From assembly GCF_002252525.1 (NCBI RefSeq), contig NZ_NNRM01000046.1, positions 1 through 64,000 of the forward strand: 64,000 nucleotides of DNA, written 5' to 3'. Shown here one piece after another: positions 1 to 8,450 of the stretch. Below the pieces are notes generated by a model. It saw only the letters and a program-made list of their open reading frames with translations, did not search any database and had not been told where the DNA came from. Source of the stretch: Brucella pseudogrignonensis (GTDB lineage: Bacteria; Pseudomonadota; Alphaproteobacteria; Rhizobiales; Rhizobiaceae). A program made the position numbers and the translations under genes. Every line of letters starts with the position of its first letter. The stretch's first letter is position 1.

Positions 1-963
1 CGCTTCAAGCGAAACAGTCGGGAAAGCCTCTGCTTTACTCGCAGCCAACTGTGCGACCGCCTCTTCTTTTTCAGCCTTGGCCTGCAGCATCGCCGGAACC
101 TGATCCCAATCGGGTGCTGCAATGTCACAAGATTTGCCAAGCCACGAAGGAACGTCCGAGGATGGGTTTGCGCTTCCTCCCCCAATCATCGCAGCAAGCA
201 CAACCTGCCAGCGATTGAGTTCCGACTGATATTGAAACTGTGTCGCCATCGCCGCTTCTACACGCGCATCGGCCTGAACCTTGTCGGACATGGTGCTTGC
301 ACCCTTGTCCGTTCGCTCATTCACCAGACCCGCAATGCGCTTAACACCCTCGACCTGCTCCTGTGCCAGAGCCGAAAGCTTTCGATAGCGCTGGACCTCG
401 ACAACCGCACTGGCAGTGTCCCTTGACAGATTATCAACGGCAAGCAGCATACGGGCCTGATTGATTTCCTTGCCAGCACGCTCGGTATCAACCGCGCTCG
501 AAACCTTGCCAAAATCATAAAGCAATTGAGAAGCGGCAACATTGAACTGTGGGCGCCAGCCTTCGCGATTATTGCTCTGATAGCCCGAATTCACACCGGC
601 ATTGAGCTTGGGGTAATAACCGGCCTGCGCCGCCCTGATCCGTTCGTCGGCCTGATAAATACGGTCTGAAGCTTCATTGATGGTTGGATGCCAGCCGACA
701 GCGCGACGGACCGCGGTTTCCATTGTAAGGGAACCACGGTCCGACACCTTGGGAGTGCTGGCGCTTGTCACGTTTGCCCTGTCAACAGCAGGTACGGGGG
801 CTGAACCCGCCATTGACAGGGGCCGTGAGGCCTCGGTGTTTTTTGACTGCGTCAGCGTCTTCTCGCCCAAAGCAAGATTGTTTGCAGACATCTGGCACGC
901 AGCCAAAAGGCATGAAGTAAACGTTATGGTCGCGAAACGTCTTAAAACCAGAATTTTTCGCAT
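1..963 (-). CDS. TolC-family outer-membrane efflux/secretion lipoprotein (partial, 3' end outside window)
   Basis: The frame is open from an ATG at 963 to the window edge, giving 321 visible residues. The N-terminus is basic and hydrophobic and ends in a lipobox LLAAC (Cys23), so a lipidated outer-membrane protein is expected. The following sequence contains TolC-type helical-hairpin features, including AVRRAVGWHPTI, AQAGYYPKLNAG and QLLYDFGK, which are typical of the first TolC repeat. TolC proteins form the outer-membrane exit channel of type I secretion systems. The gene lies 95 bp downstream of a Bap-like adhesin on the same strand, so it is probably the exporter channel for that adhesin (LapE-like role, inferred). 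An ABC ATPase and a membrane-fusion protein would be expected just beyond the edge. Confidence 0.85.
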   Translation of the reverse strand, partial: MRKILVLRRFATITFTSCLLAACQMSANNLALGEKTLTQSKNTEASRPLSMAGSAPVPAVDRANVTSASTPKVSDRGSLTMETAVRRAVGWHPTINEASDRIYQADERIRAAQAGYYPKLNAGVNSGYQSNNREGWRPQFNVAASQLLYDFGKVSSAVDTERAGKEINQARMLLAVDNLSRDTASAVVEVQRYRKLSALAQEQVEGVKRIAGLVNERTDKGASTMSDKVQADARVEAAMATQFQYQSELNRWQVVLAAMIGGGSANPSSDVPSWLGKSCDIAAPDWDQVPAMLQAKAEKEEAVAQLAASKAEAFPTVSLEA

Positions 964-978
964 TTATTATCCATTATA

Positions 979-996
979 ACCGGCAATAAGGCCGGT
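979..996 (-). other. Small hairpin in the adhesin-tolC gap
   Basis: The arms ACCGGC and GCCGGT form a 6-bp stem around a 6-nt loop, just before the tolC-family start. A second weak GC stem lies at 1016-1038. Neither is followed by a clear T-run, so partial termination or mRNA stabilisation are both possible. Confidence 0.3.
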
Positions 997-1057
997 GATC
1001 TGTCATCTGAACCTCCGCCGCCAAAGAACTCAGCGGCGAAGGGTGGAAGCTGATAGA

Positions 1058-4000
1058 TCAGACAGTATGTGTCGTATGAAGATCGTCCTCCTGCGTGAGC
1101 GGATCTGGCACCAGATGTCCGAGCGGATCATCCACTGAGGCCGTTTCCTCGACTGGAGACGTACCCAGACCCGTGTCAGATGTCTGTGTGGCACTGTCAT
1201 CGCTGGACGGCTGGTCATTGCTTGACGGCAATGTCACTTCACCACTGCCATCATCGAGCAATATGCCCTCTGTCAGGCTATGCTGAGCTGGGGTTTCGCC
1301 AGCATCTGCATCCGAGTCTCCGTTCTCATTTACAATTGGTGCAAGTTCGTGCATCGGAATTACATCGGCGTCAGATGCAGACAACTCAAAGGCAATGTTT
1401 ACGGGATTACCGAAATTCTCTTCACCTTGGAGCGTTCCGTTGATAGCAACGGTAAGGCTCGCTTCTTCAAGCCGACCATCTACCTCAACCTGATAGTAGA
1501 ATGTGTCTGTCGACGTTCCGAACGTTGCCCGGTCATCAGGTGTATAGGTATAAGTCCCATCGGAATTGATCAGCAGTGATCCGAACGACCCTGTCACTGT
1601 AAGAGATCCTCCGGTCAGAACTTCGGTGAAATCGATACCATCAGTCGATATCGACAAAGAACTCGGTTCGACATTCAGAAGATCATTTTCAAACAAATCG
1701 CCGTTTGCACTGTAGACCTGACTTTGGACGAACTCATCCAGATGATTGATCTCAGATTCAACGCCAACCGTAACACTCCCAGCAACAGACACCACGCTGA
1801 AGTTTAGTGCCGTACGCACGCGATAGTCGCCTTCAGGAATACCCGAGACCAATATTTCACCATTGCCCCCGATGCCTAACAAGCTTAACAGCTGGGAAGT
1901 ATTGTAAGTCGCGTAAGGTACCCAATTGTTTCCTCCAGTGTTTACGTCAATGAAAACAGTAACGCCACTGCCAAGCGCAAGCAGGCTGCCGGTGTTGATA
2001 CTCAGAGTGACGTCTTGTGTCGTGTTGGCGTCAACTTCGAAACTTTGACCTATTAGTGAGCCGGTTGGTAAGACAGGTACACCCGCGAGCACCGCGGTCC
2101 AGGAATAACTCAGAGCATTGGGAATATCGATACCGTCCGTGACGAGATAGTCGTATTCGATACCGGCTTGCGCTGTATCTGCTGCCAATCTCGCACCGTC
2201 GATCTCGACGGAAAGATTCGCTTCCGCTGTATTGATGCCATCCGAAATCGTGTAGGTGAACGTGTCTGTCTGCCCAACCGACTCCGGAGTTCCGTTTGGT
2301 GTATAGGTATAGCTACCGTCCGACTGGAGAATCAAGGTTCCATAAAGGCCTTGAATGGTTGCCCCATCTGGGCCTATCTCGACAATATCTCCTTCACTGT
2401 TGACGACCTGTGTCACTTGCGTTCCTGGCACAACACTGTCTTGGCCAGCTTCACCCTCAACGCCACCGTCTGGATCAATGACATTACCACTAATAGGGGC
2501 GTTTCCATTCGCGAAAGTATGTTCGGTTAGGATAGCTGTGACAGACGTATCCTGAAGGAGCGTCAACGTGTTGCTAAGCAATGCGTCCGCGACCGCGCCC
2601 AAAACTTGATCCAGAGCAGAAGTAAGTCCCAGATTTGCTAAGGCCGTCGAAAGAACTTCAACGAGCTGTCCCGCGCCTAGAGCATCGACGGTGCCCAAAG
2701 TAACTTCCAATACGCCTCTGACCGCCACTCCCAGAACCGGACCAAGCGCGTCTTCCACGGCATCCAATACCAGCGCCTGATTTTCCTCGCCCAGAACAAC
2801 GCCACCCTGTCCAAGTTCTTCCAGCGATACTCCATTACCGTCAGCGTCCAGCAAGGTACCAAGAGCACTTTCACCTTTTCGAACTACGACTGTGTAATTA
2901 CCTGGCGCAAGTCCAGTGAAGTTGGCCGTGAGCGTGTTGTCGCTGGTTAGTCCAAGGATGGTTATGCCGGCAATATCTCCAATCAGTGGATCATTCCCAG
3001 TTGTAGCAACCGCCACAAGATTGCCGTTCGCGTCATAAAGTTCGATATTGAATGCGTCTGCGACCGCAATCAGAGCTGTCTGTGTGACAGTTATTGAAAG
3101 ATCGCCAGTCGAACCTGCGGCGACAGTCACAGGTATACCATTGGTCGGCGTGCCAGTATCCAACAATCCGAGCACTTCGAGGCTTTCGTCGCTTATCGGA
3201 GGCTGGGTAGTTGATGTCCGGCTTCCCAGATTCGCTGTTGCGTCATCGTCAGCCGCAGCAATATCGATAACCGATATTGCTCCAAGAGAAGCGTTCTCGC
3301 TAACATTGTCTGCAGTGTCATACTGCCTAACAAGCACCTGACCGTCCTCGTAGTCTCCTGCAGAGACCTGGAAATTGTTGCCTACTCCGTTCTGCCAGGT
3401 CTCGCCTCCATCCGTTGAGAACTCCCATCTTCCGCCGTCTTCGAGCCCATCAATGGAAACAGTTCCATCACTGGTTATTCCATCGCCCGAAATTCCCGTA
3501 TCGTTGACGAGTTCGACGGCGAGCGGTTCCGGAGCAAGCGTGTCCGGAAGTACTGCTGGGGTGCCTGTGGATTCGTTGTCAGCACCATCTGTCAGCGTGA
3601 CAGAGACTTCCTGGCCATTGCTTGGTTCCAGCACAAACGTCGCCGTACCCTCATCGGAGAGAGGAACGGTGCCTATAACTCCACCTTCTTTATTGTAAAC
3701 TGTAGCAGTGCTGTTCGGCTCACCGGTAATGGTGAGCGTGCGACCGTCCTCACCGACAGTAACGCCAGGCGCGTCAGGGGCATCTGCATCCGCGTCTGCA
3801 TCTGCATCCGCGTCTGCGTCTGCATCGGCGTCCGCGTCCGCATCCGCGTCTGCATCAGCGTCTGCATCTGCATCTGCATCTGAATCGGCGTCCGCATCGG
3901 CGTCTGCATCTGCATCAGCATCGGCGTCCGAATCTGCATCGGCATCATTGTCATCTCGAGAGCTTCCGCCTCCTGAACCGGCCGCTATGGCAGCGCCGAT

Positions 4001-4378
4001 CGCACCCAAACCTGCCAGCCCGAGCAGGACCGGACCGAAGTCCCCACCACCTCCAGCAAGCTGATCCGCCGTTTGAATCTCGGAGAAATCAAAATCGGCC
4101 AGACCATCACTATGGTTCCCAGCCCAGAGTTTTCCATCATCATCCTGCAGAACAAGATCGTTATCTTCGCCATTCTGATAATGAATGTAGAAATGTACAA
4201 TTCGAATTGTTTCGCCATTGTGCAGCCGAATAAGTAAATCGTCGCCAACGCGCTGATATTCAGCGATAGCATTAGGATTCAACGAGATTTTTACGATGCT
4301 GGGACCTGAAAGGGTAATCTCATTACCGCTGACGCTGCGAGAGCTCCCGCTCGCCTTATTCGTAACGATTGCAACCAT
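1058..4378 (-). CDS. Bap/LapF-like surface adhesin with Asp-Ala repeat and VCBS-type modules
   Basis: This is a 1106-residue acidic protein without an N-terminal signal peptide, as expected for a type I secretion substrate. Residues 1-110 resemble the BapA prefix-like domain (NEITLSGPSIVKI; a charged segment ending near ADQLAGGGG). A Gly/Ala-rich hydrophobic stretch (about 108-140) and an Asp-Ala/Asp-Ser repeat (about 141-200) follow. Beta-sandwich modules come next, and two VCBS-like motifs with the pattern GxLxxxxDGxYTYTP lie near residues 690 and 945. The C-terminus is low-complexity and acidic. Bap-like proteins mediate surface attachment and biofilm formation. The downstream tolC-family gene on the same strand supports export by a dedicated type I system. 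At 1106 residues it is short for this family, many of which exceed 2000. Confidence 0.8.
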   Translation of the reverse strand: MVAIVTNKASGSSRSVSGNEITLSGPSIVKISLNPNAIAEYQRVGDDLLIRLHNGETIRIVHFYIHYQNGEDNDLVLQDDDGKLWAGNHSDGLADFDFSEIQTADQLAGGGGDFGPVLLGLAGLGAIGAAIAAGSGGGSSRDDNDADADSDADADADADADADADSDADADADADADADADADADADADADADADADADAPDAPGVTVGEDGRTLTITGEPNSTATVYNKEGGVIGTVPLSDEGTATFVLEPSNGQEVSVTLTDGADNESTGTPAVLPDTLAPEPLAVELVNDTGISGDGITSDGTVSIDGLEDGGRWEFSTDGGETWQNGVGNNFQVSAGDYEDGQVLVRQYDTADNVSENASLGAISVIDIAAADDDATANLGSRTSTTQPPISDESLEVLGLLDTGTPTNGIPVTVAAGSTGDLSITVTQTALIAVADAFNIELYDANGNLVAVATTGNDPLIGDIAGITILGLTSDNTLTANFTGLAPGNYTVVVRKGESALGTLLDADGNGVSLEELGQGGVVLGEENQALVLDAVEDALGPVLGVAVRGVLEVTLGTVDALGAGQLVEVLSTALANLGLTSALDQVLGAVADALLSNTLTLLQDTSVTAILTEHTFANGNAPISGNVIDPDGGVEGEAGQDSVVPGTQVTQVVNSEGDIVEIGPDGATIQGLYGTLILQSDGSYTYTPNGTPESVGQTDTFTYTISDGINTAEANLSVEIDGARLAADTAQAGIEYDYLVTDGIDIPNALSYSWTAVLAGVPVLPTGSLIGQSFEVDANTTQDVTLSINTGSLLALGSGVTVFIDVNTGGNNWVPYATYNTSQLLSLLGIGGNGEILVSGIPEGDYRVRTALNFSVVSVAGSVTVGVESEINHLDEFVQSQVYSANGDLFENDLLNVEPSSLSISTDGIDFTEVLTGGSLTVTGSFGSLLINSDGTYTYTPDDRATFGTSTDTFYYQVEVDGRLEEASLTVAINGTLQGEENFGNPVNIAFELSASDADVIPMHELAPIVNENGDSDADAGETPAQHSLTEGILLDDGSGEVTLPSSNDQPSSDDSATQTSDTGLGTSPVEETASVDDPLGHLVPDPLTQEDDLHTTHTV
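3779..3958 (-). repeat. Hexanucleotide tandem repeat encoding (Asp-Ala/Ser)n
   Basis: About 30 units of a GAYGCN or GAYTCN hexamer encode the adhesin's Asp-Ala/Asp-Ser stretch. Third-position variation (GCA, GCG, GCC-type codons) breaks perfect identity. A unit of 6 bp keeps the frame, so slippage would change linker length, not switch the gene off. Confidence 0.9.
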
Positions 4379-5015
4379 GGCTCTTTCCTCAATCCGAAAC
4401 TGAGCTTCGAGGGTCCGTGTCCATAGCTTTCAGGCTATTCTGAAATAAGTGCGATCTGACGAATTATGAAATTACATGGATATCGGTCAATTAAACACAC
4501 GAGCCTGATCAGCTCATGACAAAATAGTCGCCAGCCACCACTTCACCACAATAGTTACTGAAACCACCCCTCAAAGACTATTTATACCCATTCGCAGAAT
4601 TCCTGCGGGATTGAACCAAGTCTATGCAATTCGCAACAATTCTTGACTGATCCTGACAGAAGAGCAAATAAAATTGGCTTTTTCTATCATCTCAAAGCGC
4701 TACTAGGCACAAGAATCAAATCTGCTCCAAAGCCGCCAAACATAAGTCTCTTTCATCTTTTTAATGTCGGATCTGGCGCACGGCTCTTACAACCAATAAA
4801 GATATTTTTGGAAGTACTGTATTCAGTGTTAGATGACAGAGTGAGATGGTCAGTTTATTCGGCATTTATTCACACGGCCGAATTGCAGTGGTTTACTGTC
4901 ATGTCGTAATTTTTTGGACATAATTGATCAATGCAAAATTTTCACTCATATTTATACTCGAGGTATGTTGCTTGAGATATACTTTTTCTTCGGTTTCTTG
5001 AACTTATGAAGGGTC
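4379..5015. other. Long AT-rich intergenic region upstream of the adhesin
   Basis: I see no convincing gene in this 637-bp stretch. An 88-codon open frame at 4643-4909 lacks a ribosome-binding site and resembles nothing I recognise. The region is visibly richer in A/T than its flanks and has many TpA steps. It must contain the promoter of the adhesin (leftward), and possibly the deleted 5' part of the kinase pseudogene to the right. Confidence 0.5.
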
Positions 5016-6228
5016 ATGGGGCGTGTGACCCCGCGGGAACTGACCGAAACGGTCCGATTGCGCTTTGAAAACGAGACACTCGTTGATCAGCTCAAAAGTG
5101 AACGGGACAGAGTGGCAGCTGCCGATCGCGCAAAGACGCGCTTCCTAGCAGCTGCTAGTCACGATCTCCGGCAGCCGGTACATGCACTTGGCCTCTTCAA
5201 TTCCACCTTGGCAGCACTCGCAGGCAGAGGAAATGTCAACGGCGCCGACGCTGCTAATATTGCTGGAAAGATCAGAAACGTCGTCGCCAATCTAAGCTAT
5301 CTGCTCAACGCATTGCTCGATGTTTTACGCCTCGACGCCCAGATTGTGACGCCCAATCGCGAATCCATCTCGATTGGCGAATTACAGGATAATCTTCACA
5401 GCGAATGTGCGGGCCTTGCCGAAAGCAAAGGTCTTCGATTGAGAATGGTCCGATGTGACCTTCATACAGACAGCGACCCCATGATGCTGCGGCAGACAAT
5501 AGCCAATCTGATCGCCAACGCCATTCGCTACACGACAAGCGGAGGCATACTCTTTGGCTGTCGTCTCAGAGACAGTAATATCGAAATTCAGGTCTATCAC
5601 ACCGGGCTCGGTATCGCCGAAAACCAGCACGAAACAGTGTTTGAAGAATTCGTGCAGCTGCATATTCCTGAACGTGACCGCGACAAAGGACTGGGACTCG
5701 GCCTGTGTCGATTGTGAAACGCACAGCAGAGCTGCTCGGTCATCCAATCCGGCTTTGCTCGCAACCCGGCAAAGGATCGATGTTTTCAATCGTCGTACCG
5801 CTTGTCGTTGACCAGCGCCAACCGAAGAAGCCTGCCAGAAGCCCGCTTCAGACGGGTGGAAACATTTTCATTATTGATGACGAAAGCACCGTTCTTGATG
5901 CACTCACGGGGCTTGTCGACGTTTGGGGGTACCGAGCCTATGCGGGGCGCAACGCTGACGAAACATATGCCGCTTGGCAGGCTGATAAAACAGCGAAACC
6001 TTCTCAAGCAGACCTTGTCATCGTAGATTACCGCCTCGAGGGCGGCATGATAGGAACACAGGCCGCACGCAGATTGTTCGATCAGTTTGGATACGAGCTG
6101 CCAGTGACCATCCTCACCGGCGATACATCGCCTGAATGGCTGCGTGAAGCCTCCGCGAGCGGTTATATGCTGCTTATAAGCCGATTGATCCCGCCGAATT
6201 GCTGCAGGCTATCCAGAAGCCGGTATAA
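5016..6228 (+). pseudogene. Hybrid sensor histidine kinase / response regulator, truncated and frameshifted
   Basis: Three stretches in different frames together read as one hybrid kinase. The first (5016-5717) holds a coiled linker, an H-box FLAAASHDLRQP and HATPase motifs ending in GLGLGL. The correct continuation, SIVKRTAELLGHP, is in another frame and resumes at about 5708. The break fits a duplicated TG in CTGTGTCG, because removing TG restores GLSIVK. The second part carries a receiver domain with IIDDES and phospho-acceptor motif VIVDYRLEGG. Near 6175 one missing A shifts the frame again; restoring it gives KPIDPAELLQAI and a stop at 6226-6228. The N-terminal sensor/membrane region usual in this family is absent, with an in-frame stop at 5007. 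The gene is therefore almost certainly non-functional. Confidence 0.8.
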
Positions 6229-6334
6229 AACAGCGTTCTTTCAACCTTTAATCCGTGAGACTGCTCTATCGTACGAAAAATAATCAGAGCCTGGCTTGAA
6301 ACCGCAAAATCGTTTCCTAAGTGATAGCCAGTGG

Positions 6335-6405
6335 ACCGGGCCCCTCTGGCGGTTTTTCCAAACCGTGATGTCGGCCACTTCGAGCAAGCTCGAGGTCAGC
6401 CCGGT
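6335..6405 (+). ncRNA. Structured leader RNA upstream of terC (candidate terC-motif cis-regulatory RNA)
   Basis: A three-way-junction-like fold can be drawn. P1 pairs ACCGGGC (6335-6341) with GCCCGGT (6399-6405). P2 is the hairpin CGGTTT-TTCC-AAACCG (6350-6365). P3 is ACTTCGAG-CAAG-CTCGAGGT (6377-6396) with one G-U pair. The structure ends about 40 nt before the TerC start codon. A conserved 'terC RNA motif' upstream of TerC genes in Alphaproteobacteria, and the yybP-ykoY manganese riboswitch upstream of related genes elsewhere, are described from comparative genomics. I cannot align this sequence to either consensus here, and the ligand is unknown. Confidence 0.5.
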
Positions 6406-6446
6406 AAACCCCAGCCGACCTTGTTAGATTTGAACAGAGGTTGGAT

Positions 6447-7442
6447 ATGGAAATCTTTACTTCACTCTTTATGGGAACACCGGTCTGGATGTGGCTGGTG
6501 TTTATCGGCATCGTTCTGGCTTTGCTGGTGCTCGATCTTGGCGTCTTCAACAAGGAGGACCATGAGATCGAAATCGGCGAAAGCCTGAAAATGTCGGCTT
6601 TCTACATCACACTCGGACTGGCCTTTTCCAGCTTTGTCTGGTGGCAGATGAGCAGCGAGGCCACGGCGCAATATCTCACCGCATTCGTGGTCGAGAAAAC
6701 GCTGGCTCTCGACAATATCTTCGTTATCGCGCTGATATTCAGCTTCTTCGCAATCCCGCGCAAATATCAGCACCGCGTCCTTTTCTGGGGTATTCTCGGT
6801 GTTATCGTGTTGCGCGGCATCATGATCGGCCTCGGCGCCACAATCGTCGCAAACTACCACTGGGTTCTGTATCTCTTTGCGGTCTTCCTCATCATCACCG
6901 GCATCAAGATGCTGTTTTCGGGTGAAGATGATGAACCGGATATGAGCCGAAACCCGCTGCTGCGCTTTGCCCGTAAGCACATGCGTGTCACGGATGAACT
7001 GCACGGCAATGCCTTCTTCGTACGGTTGAAAGACAGTGCAACCGGCAAGATGGTACGCTTCGCAACGCCACTATTCCTGGCGCTCATCATGATCGAAGTG
7101 GCGGATCTGATCTTCGCTGTAGACTCCGTTCCGGCAGTCTTCACGATCACCACCGATCCCTTCATCGTTTACACATCGAATATCTTCGCAATTCTTGGCC
7201 TGAGAGCGCTGTTCTTTGCCCTGTCAGCCATCCTGCATCGCTTCGCCTATCTTAAATATGCACTGTCGATCCTGCTGATCTTCATCGGCTCCAAGATGTT
7301 CATTGCGGATCTGATGGGCTGGGAAAAATTCCCACCGTCCTGGTCGCTCGGCATTACGTTTGCGATCCTTGGTGCAGGCATTGTCATATCGCTTGTAAAA
7401 ACCAAAGACGCAGAAAAGTCTGTCAGCCATCATCAGTCATAA
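6447..7442 (+). CDS. TerC/Alx-family integral membrane protein
   Basis: The 331-residue protein has about nine hydrophobic segments. It carries the acidic intramembrane motifs of the TerC family: FVVEKTLALDNIFVIAL early, and EVADLIFAVDSVPAVF in the second half. Members such as Alx are implicated in manganese export and metal homeostasis, and others in tellurite resistance or membrane-protein metalation; no tellurite cluster is visible here. The ATG at 6447 is preferred over the TTG at 6441 because AGAGG at 6436-6440 gives a 6-nt spacing. The gene stands alone, with a structured leader RNA upstream and a bidirectional terminator downstream. Substrate and inducer are inferred only from the family. 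Confidence 0.88.
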   Translation: MEIFTSLFMGTPVWMWLVFIGIVLALLVLDLGVFNKEDHEIEIGESLKMSAFYITLGLAFSSFVWWQMSSEATAQYLTAFVVEKTLALDNIFVIALIFSFFAIPRKYQHRVLFWGILGVIVLRGIMIGLGATIVANYHWVLYLFAVFLIITGIKMLFSGEDDEPDMSRNPLLRFARKHMRVTDELHGNAFFVRLKDSATGKMVRFATPLFLALIMIEVADLIFAVDSVPAVFTITTDPFIVYTSNIFAILGLRALFFALSAILHRFAYLKYALSILLIFIGSKMFIADLMGWEKFPPSWSLGITFAILGAGIVISLVKTKDAEKSVSHHQS

Positions 7443-7459
7443 GACTGCCAAACAAACAT

Positions 7460-7489
7460 ATCAGCCCGGCGCCTCTGGTCCGGGCTGAT
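7460..7489. terminator. Bidirectional terminator between terC-family and deoR-family genes
   Basis: A perfect 10-bp stem ATCAGCCCGG/CCGGGCTGAT with a 10-nt loop lies between two convergent genes. The flanking T/A runs are short. Confidence 0.6.
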
Positions 7490-7496
7490 TTCAAGA

Positions 7497-8267
7497 TCAG
7501 TAAATGATCTCCACCCCTGCTCTTTCCAGCGCTGCATAAACCGCACTGGGTGGTGGCTGATCCGTGATAACCAGATCAATGCCCGATGTTGGCAGGATCG
7601 AAAACTTGTCCGATCTTTGCAGCGCCGTATGGCTCGCCAGCACGACGAATTTTCTTGTCTGGCGGCGCACCACTTGCGCGAGCTGAAGATGCCTGTCTGA
7701 CGGCCCAAGTAATCCACGCTGCACATCAAAGCCGCTTGCCCCCATGAAGGCGATATCGAAAACACGACGCGAGATGATTTCCATCGCCTCAAAACCGAAG
7801 GAAGCACGGGAATGTTTGTCGAATTGCCCGCCGCAAAGCGTAAGATCAGTCTGTCCGCCCATCGACAAGACGATCATGATGTCGACCATCAGCGATGTGG
7901 CGATGATCGGTGGTTCGTGACGCGCCTCCCAAGCGGTGGCCAAGGCGGTTGAACCGCCGCTGAAAAATACCGACATACCCGGTTTAAGCAGTCCGTGGGC
8001 AAGCCGGGCAATTCGCTCCTTGGCTTCACGATCGGCGCCGATACGCAAGTCGATATGCGGCAGCCCCTTTGCCGTGACGGCACGCGCGCCGCCATGAACG
8101 CGCATCGCTTGCCCCCTCTCCTCCAACGAAGCGAGGTCTCGTCTGATGGTTTCTTCTGAAACCGAGAATATACCCGCCAGTTCCGTGCAGGTGGTGTCGC
8201 CCTGTCTGATGAGACGATCACGGATTCGATCCTGCCGATCCGAGGGCCGAAGAGGTCTTTGTGCCAT
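7497..8267 (-). CDS. DeoR/GlpR-family transcriptional regulator
   Basis: This 256-residue protein begins with a DeoR-type helix-turn-helix (about residues 12-60; ELAGIFSVSEETIRRDLASL). The DeoR sensor domain follows, with the phosphosugar-binding signature FFSGGSTALA near residue 102. Members usually repress sugar or nucleoside operons and release DNA on binding a sugar phosphate. It is divergent from the carbohydrate ABC operon starting at 8451, about 180 bp away, so it is the likely regulator of that operon. The PfkB kinase encoded there could make the effector (inference). I could not identify a clear operator repeat in the shared promoter region. Confidence 0.85.
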   Translation of the reverse strand: MAQRPLRPSDRQDRIRDRLIRQGDTTCTELAGIFSVSEETIRRDLASLEERGQAMRVHGGARAVTAKGLPHIDLRIGADREAKERIARLAHGLLKPGMSVFFSGGSTALATAWEARHEPPIIATSLMVDIMIVLSMGGQTDLTLCGGQFDKHSRASFGFEAMEIISRRVFDIAFMGASGFDVQRGLLGPSDRHLQLAQVVRRQTRKFVVLASHTALQRSDKFSILPTSGIDLVITDQPPPSAVYAALERAGVEIIY

Positions 8268-8450
8268 TTTGAGGTCATGCCATTGTTACGTCGCGGCAGA
8301 CCTAACGAACTTACCTCACAGGAATACGACAAAATCTCACCAAAACGGTCATTAAACGGGCAAATAGCGCAAGAGCCGGTCGAAACTCACAATTCGCATG
8401 TCATTCACGCCCGATAGTTTGTGCCCAAATCGGACACAGGAGTGACGGAC

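Noticed and set aside
3779-3958. Possible CRISPR-like array
   Set aside because: The units are 6 bp with no spacers and code for Asp-Ala in frame.
3708-4064. A Ser-Ala repeat frame on the plus strand
   Set aside because: It is the antisense reading of the adhesin's Asp-Ala repeat.
4643-4909. An 88-codon plus-strand ORF in the AT-rich region
   Set aside because: There is no ribosome-binding site, no recognisable domain, and the composition is that of the surrounding intergenic DNA.
5690-5720. Programmed frameshift in the hybrid kinase
   Set aside because: There is no slippery heptamer, a second independent lesion occurs near 6175, and the 5' part of the gene is missing; decay is simpler.
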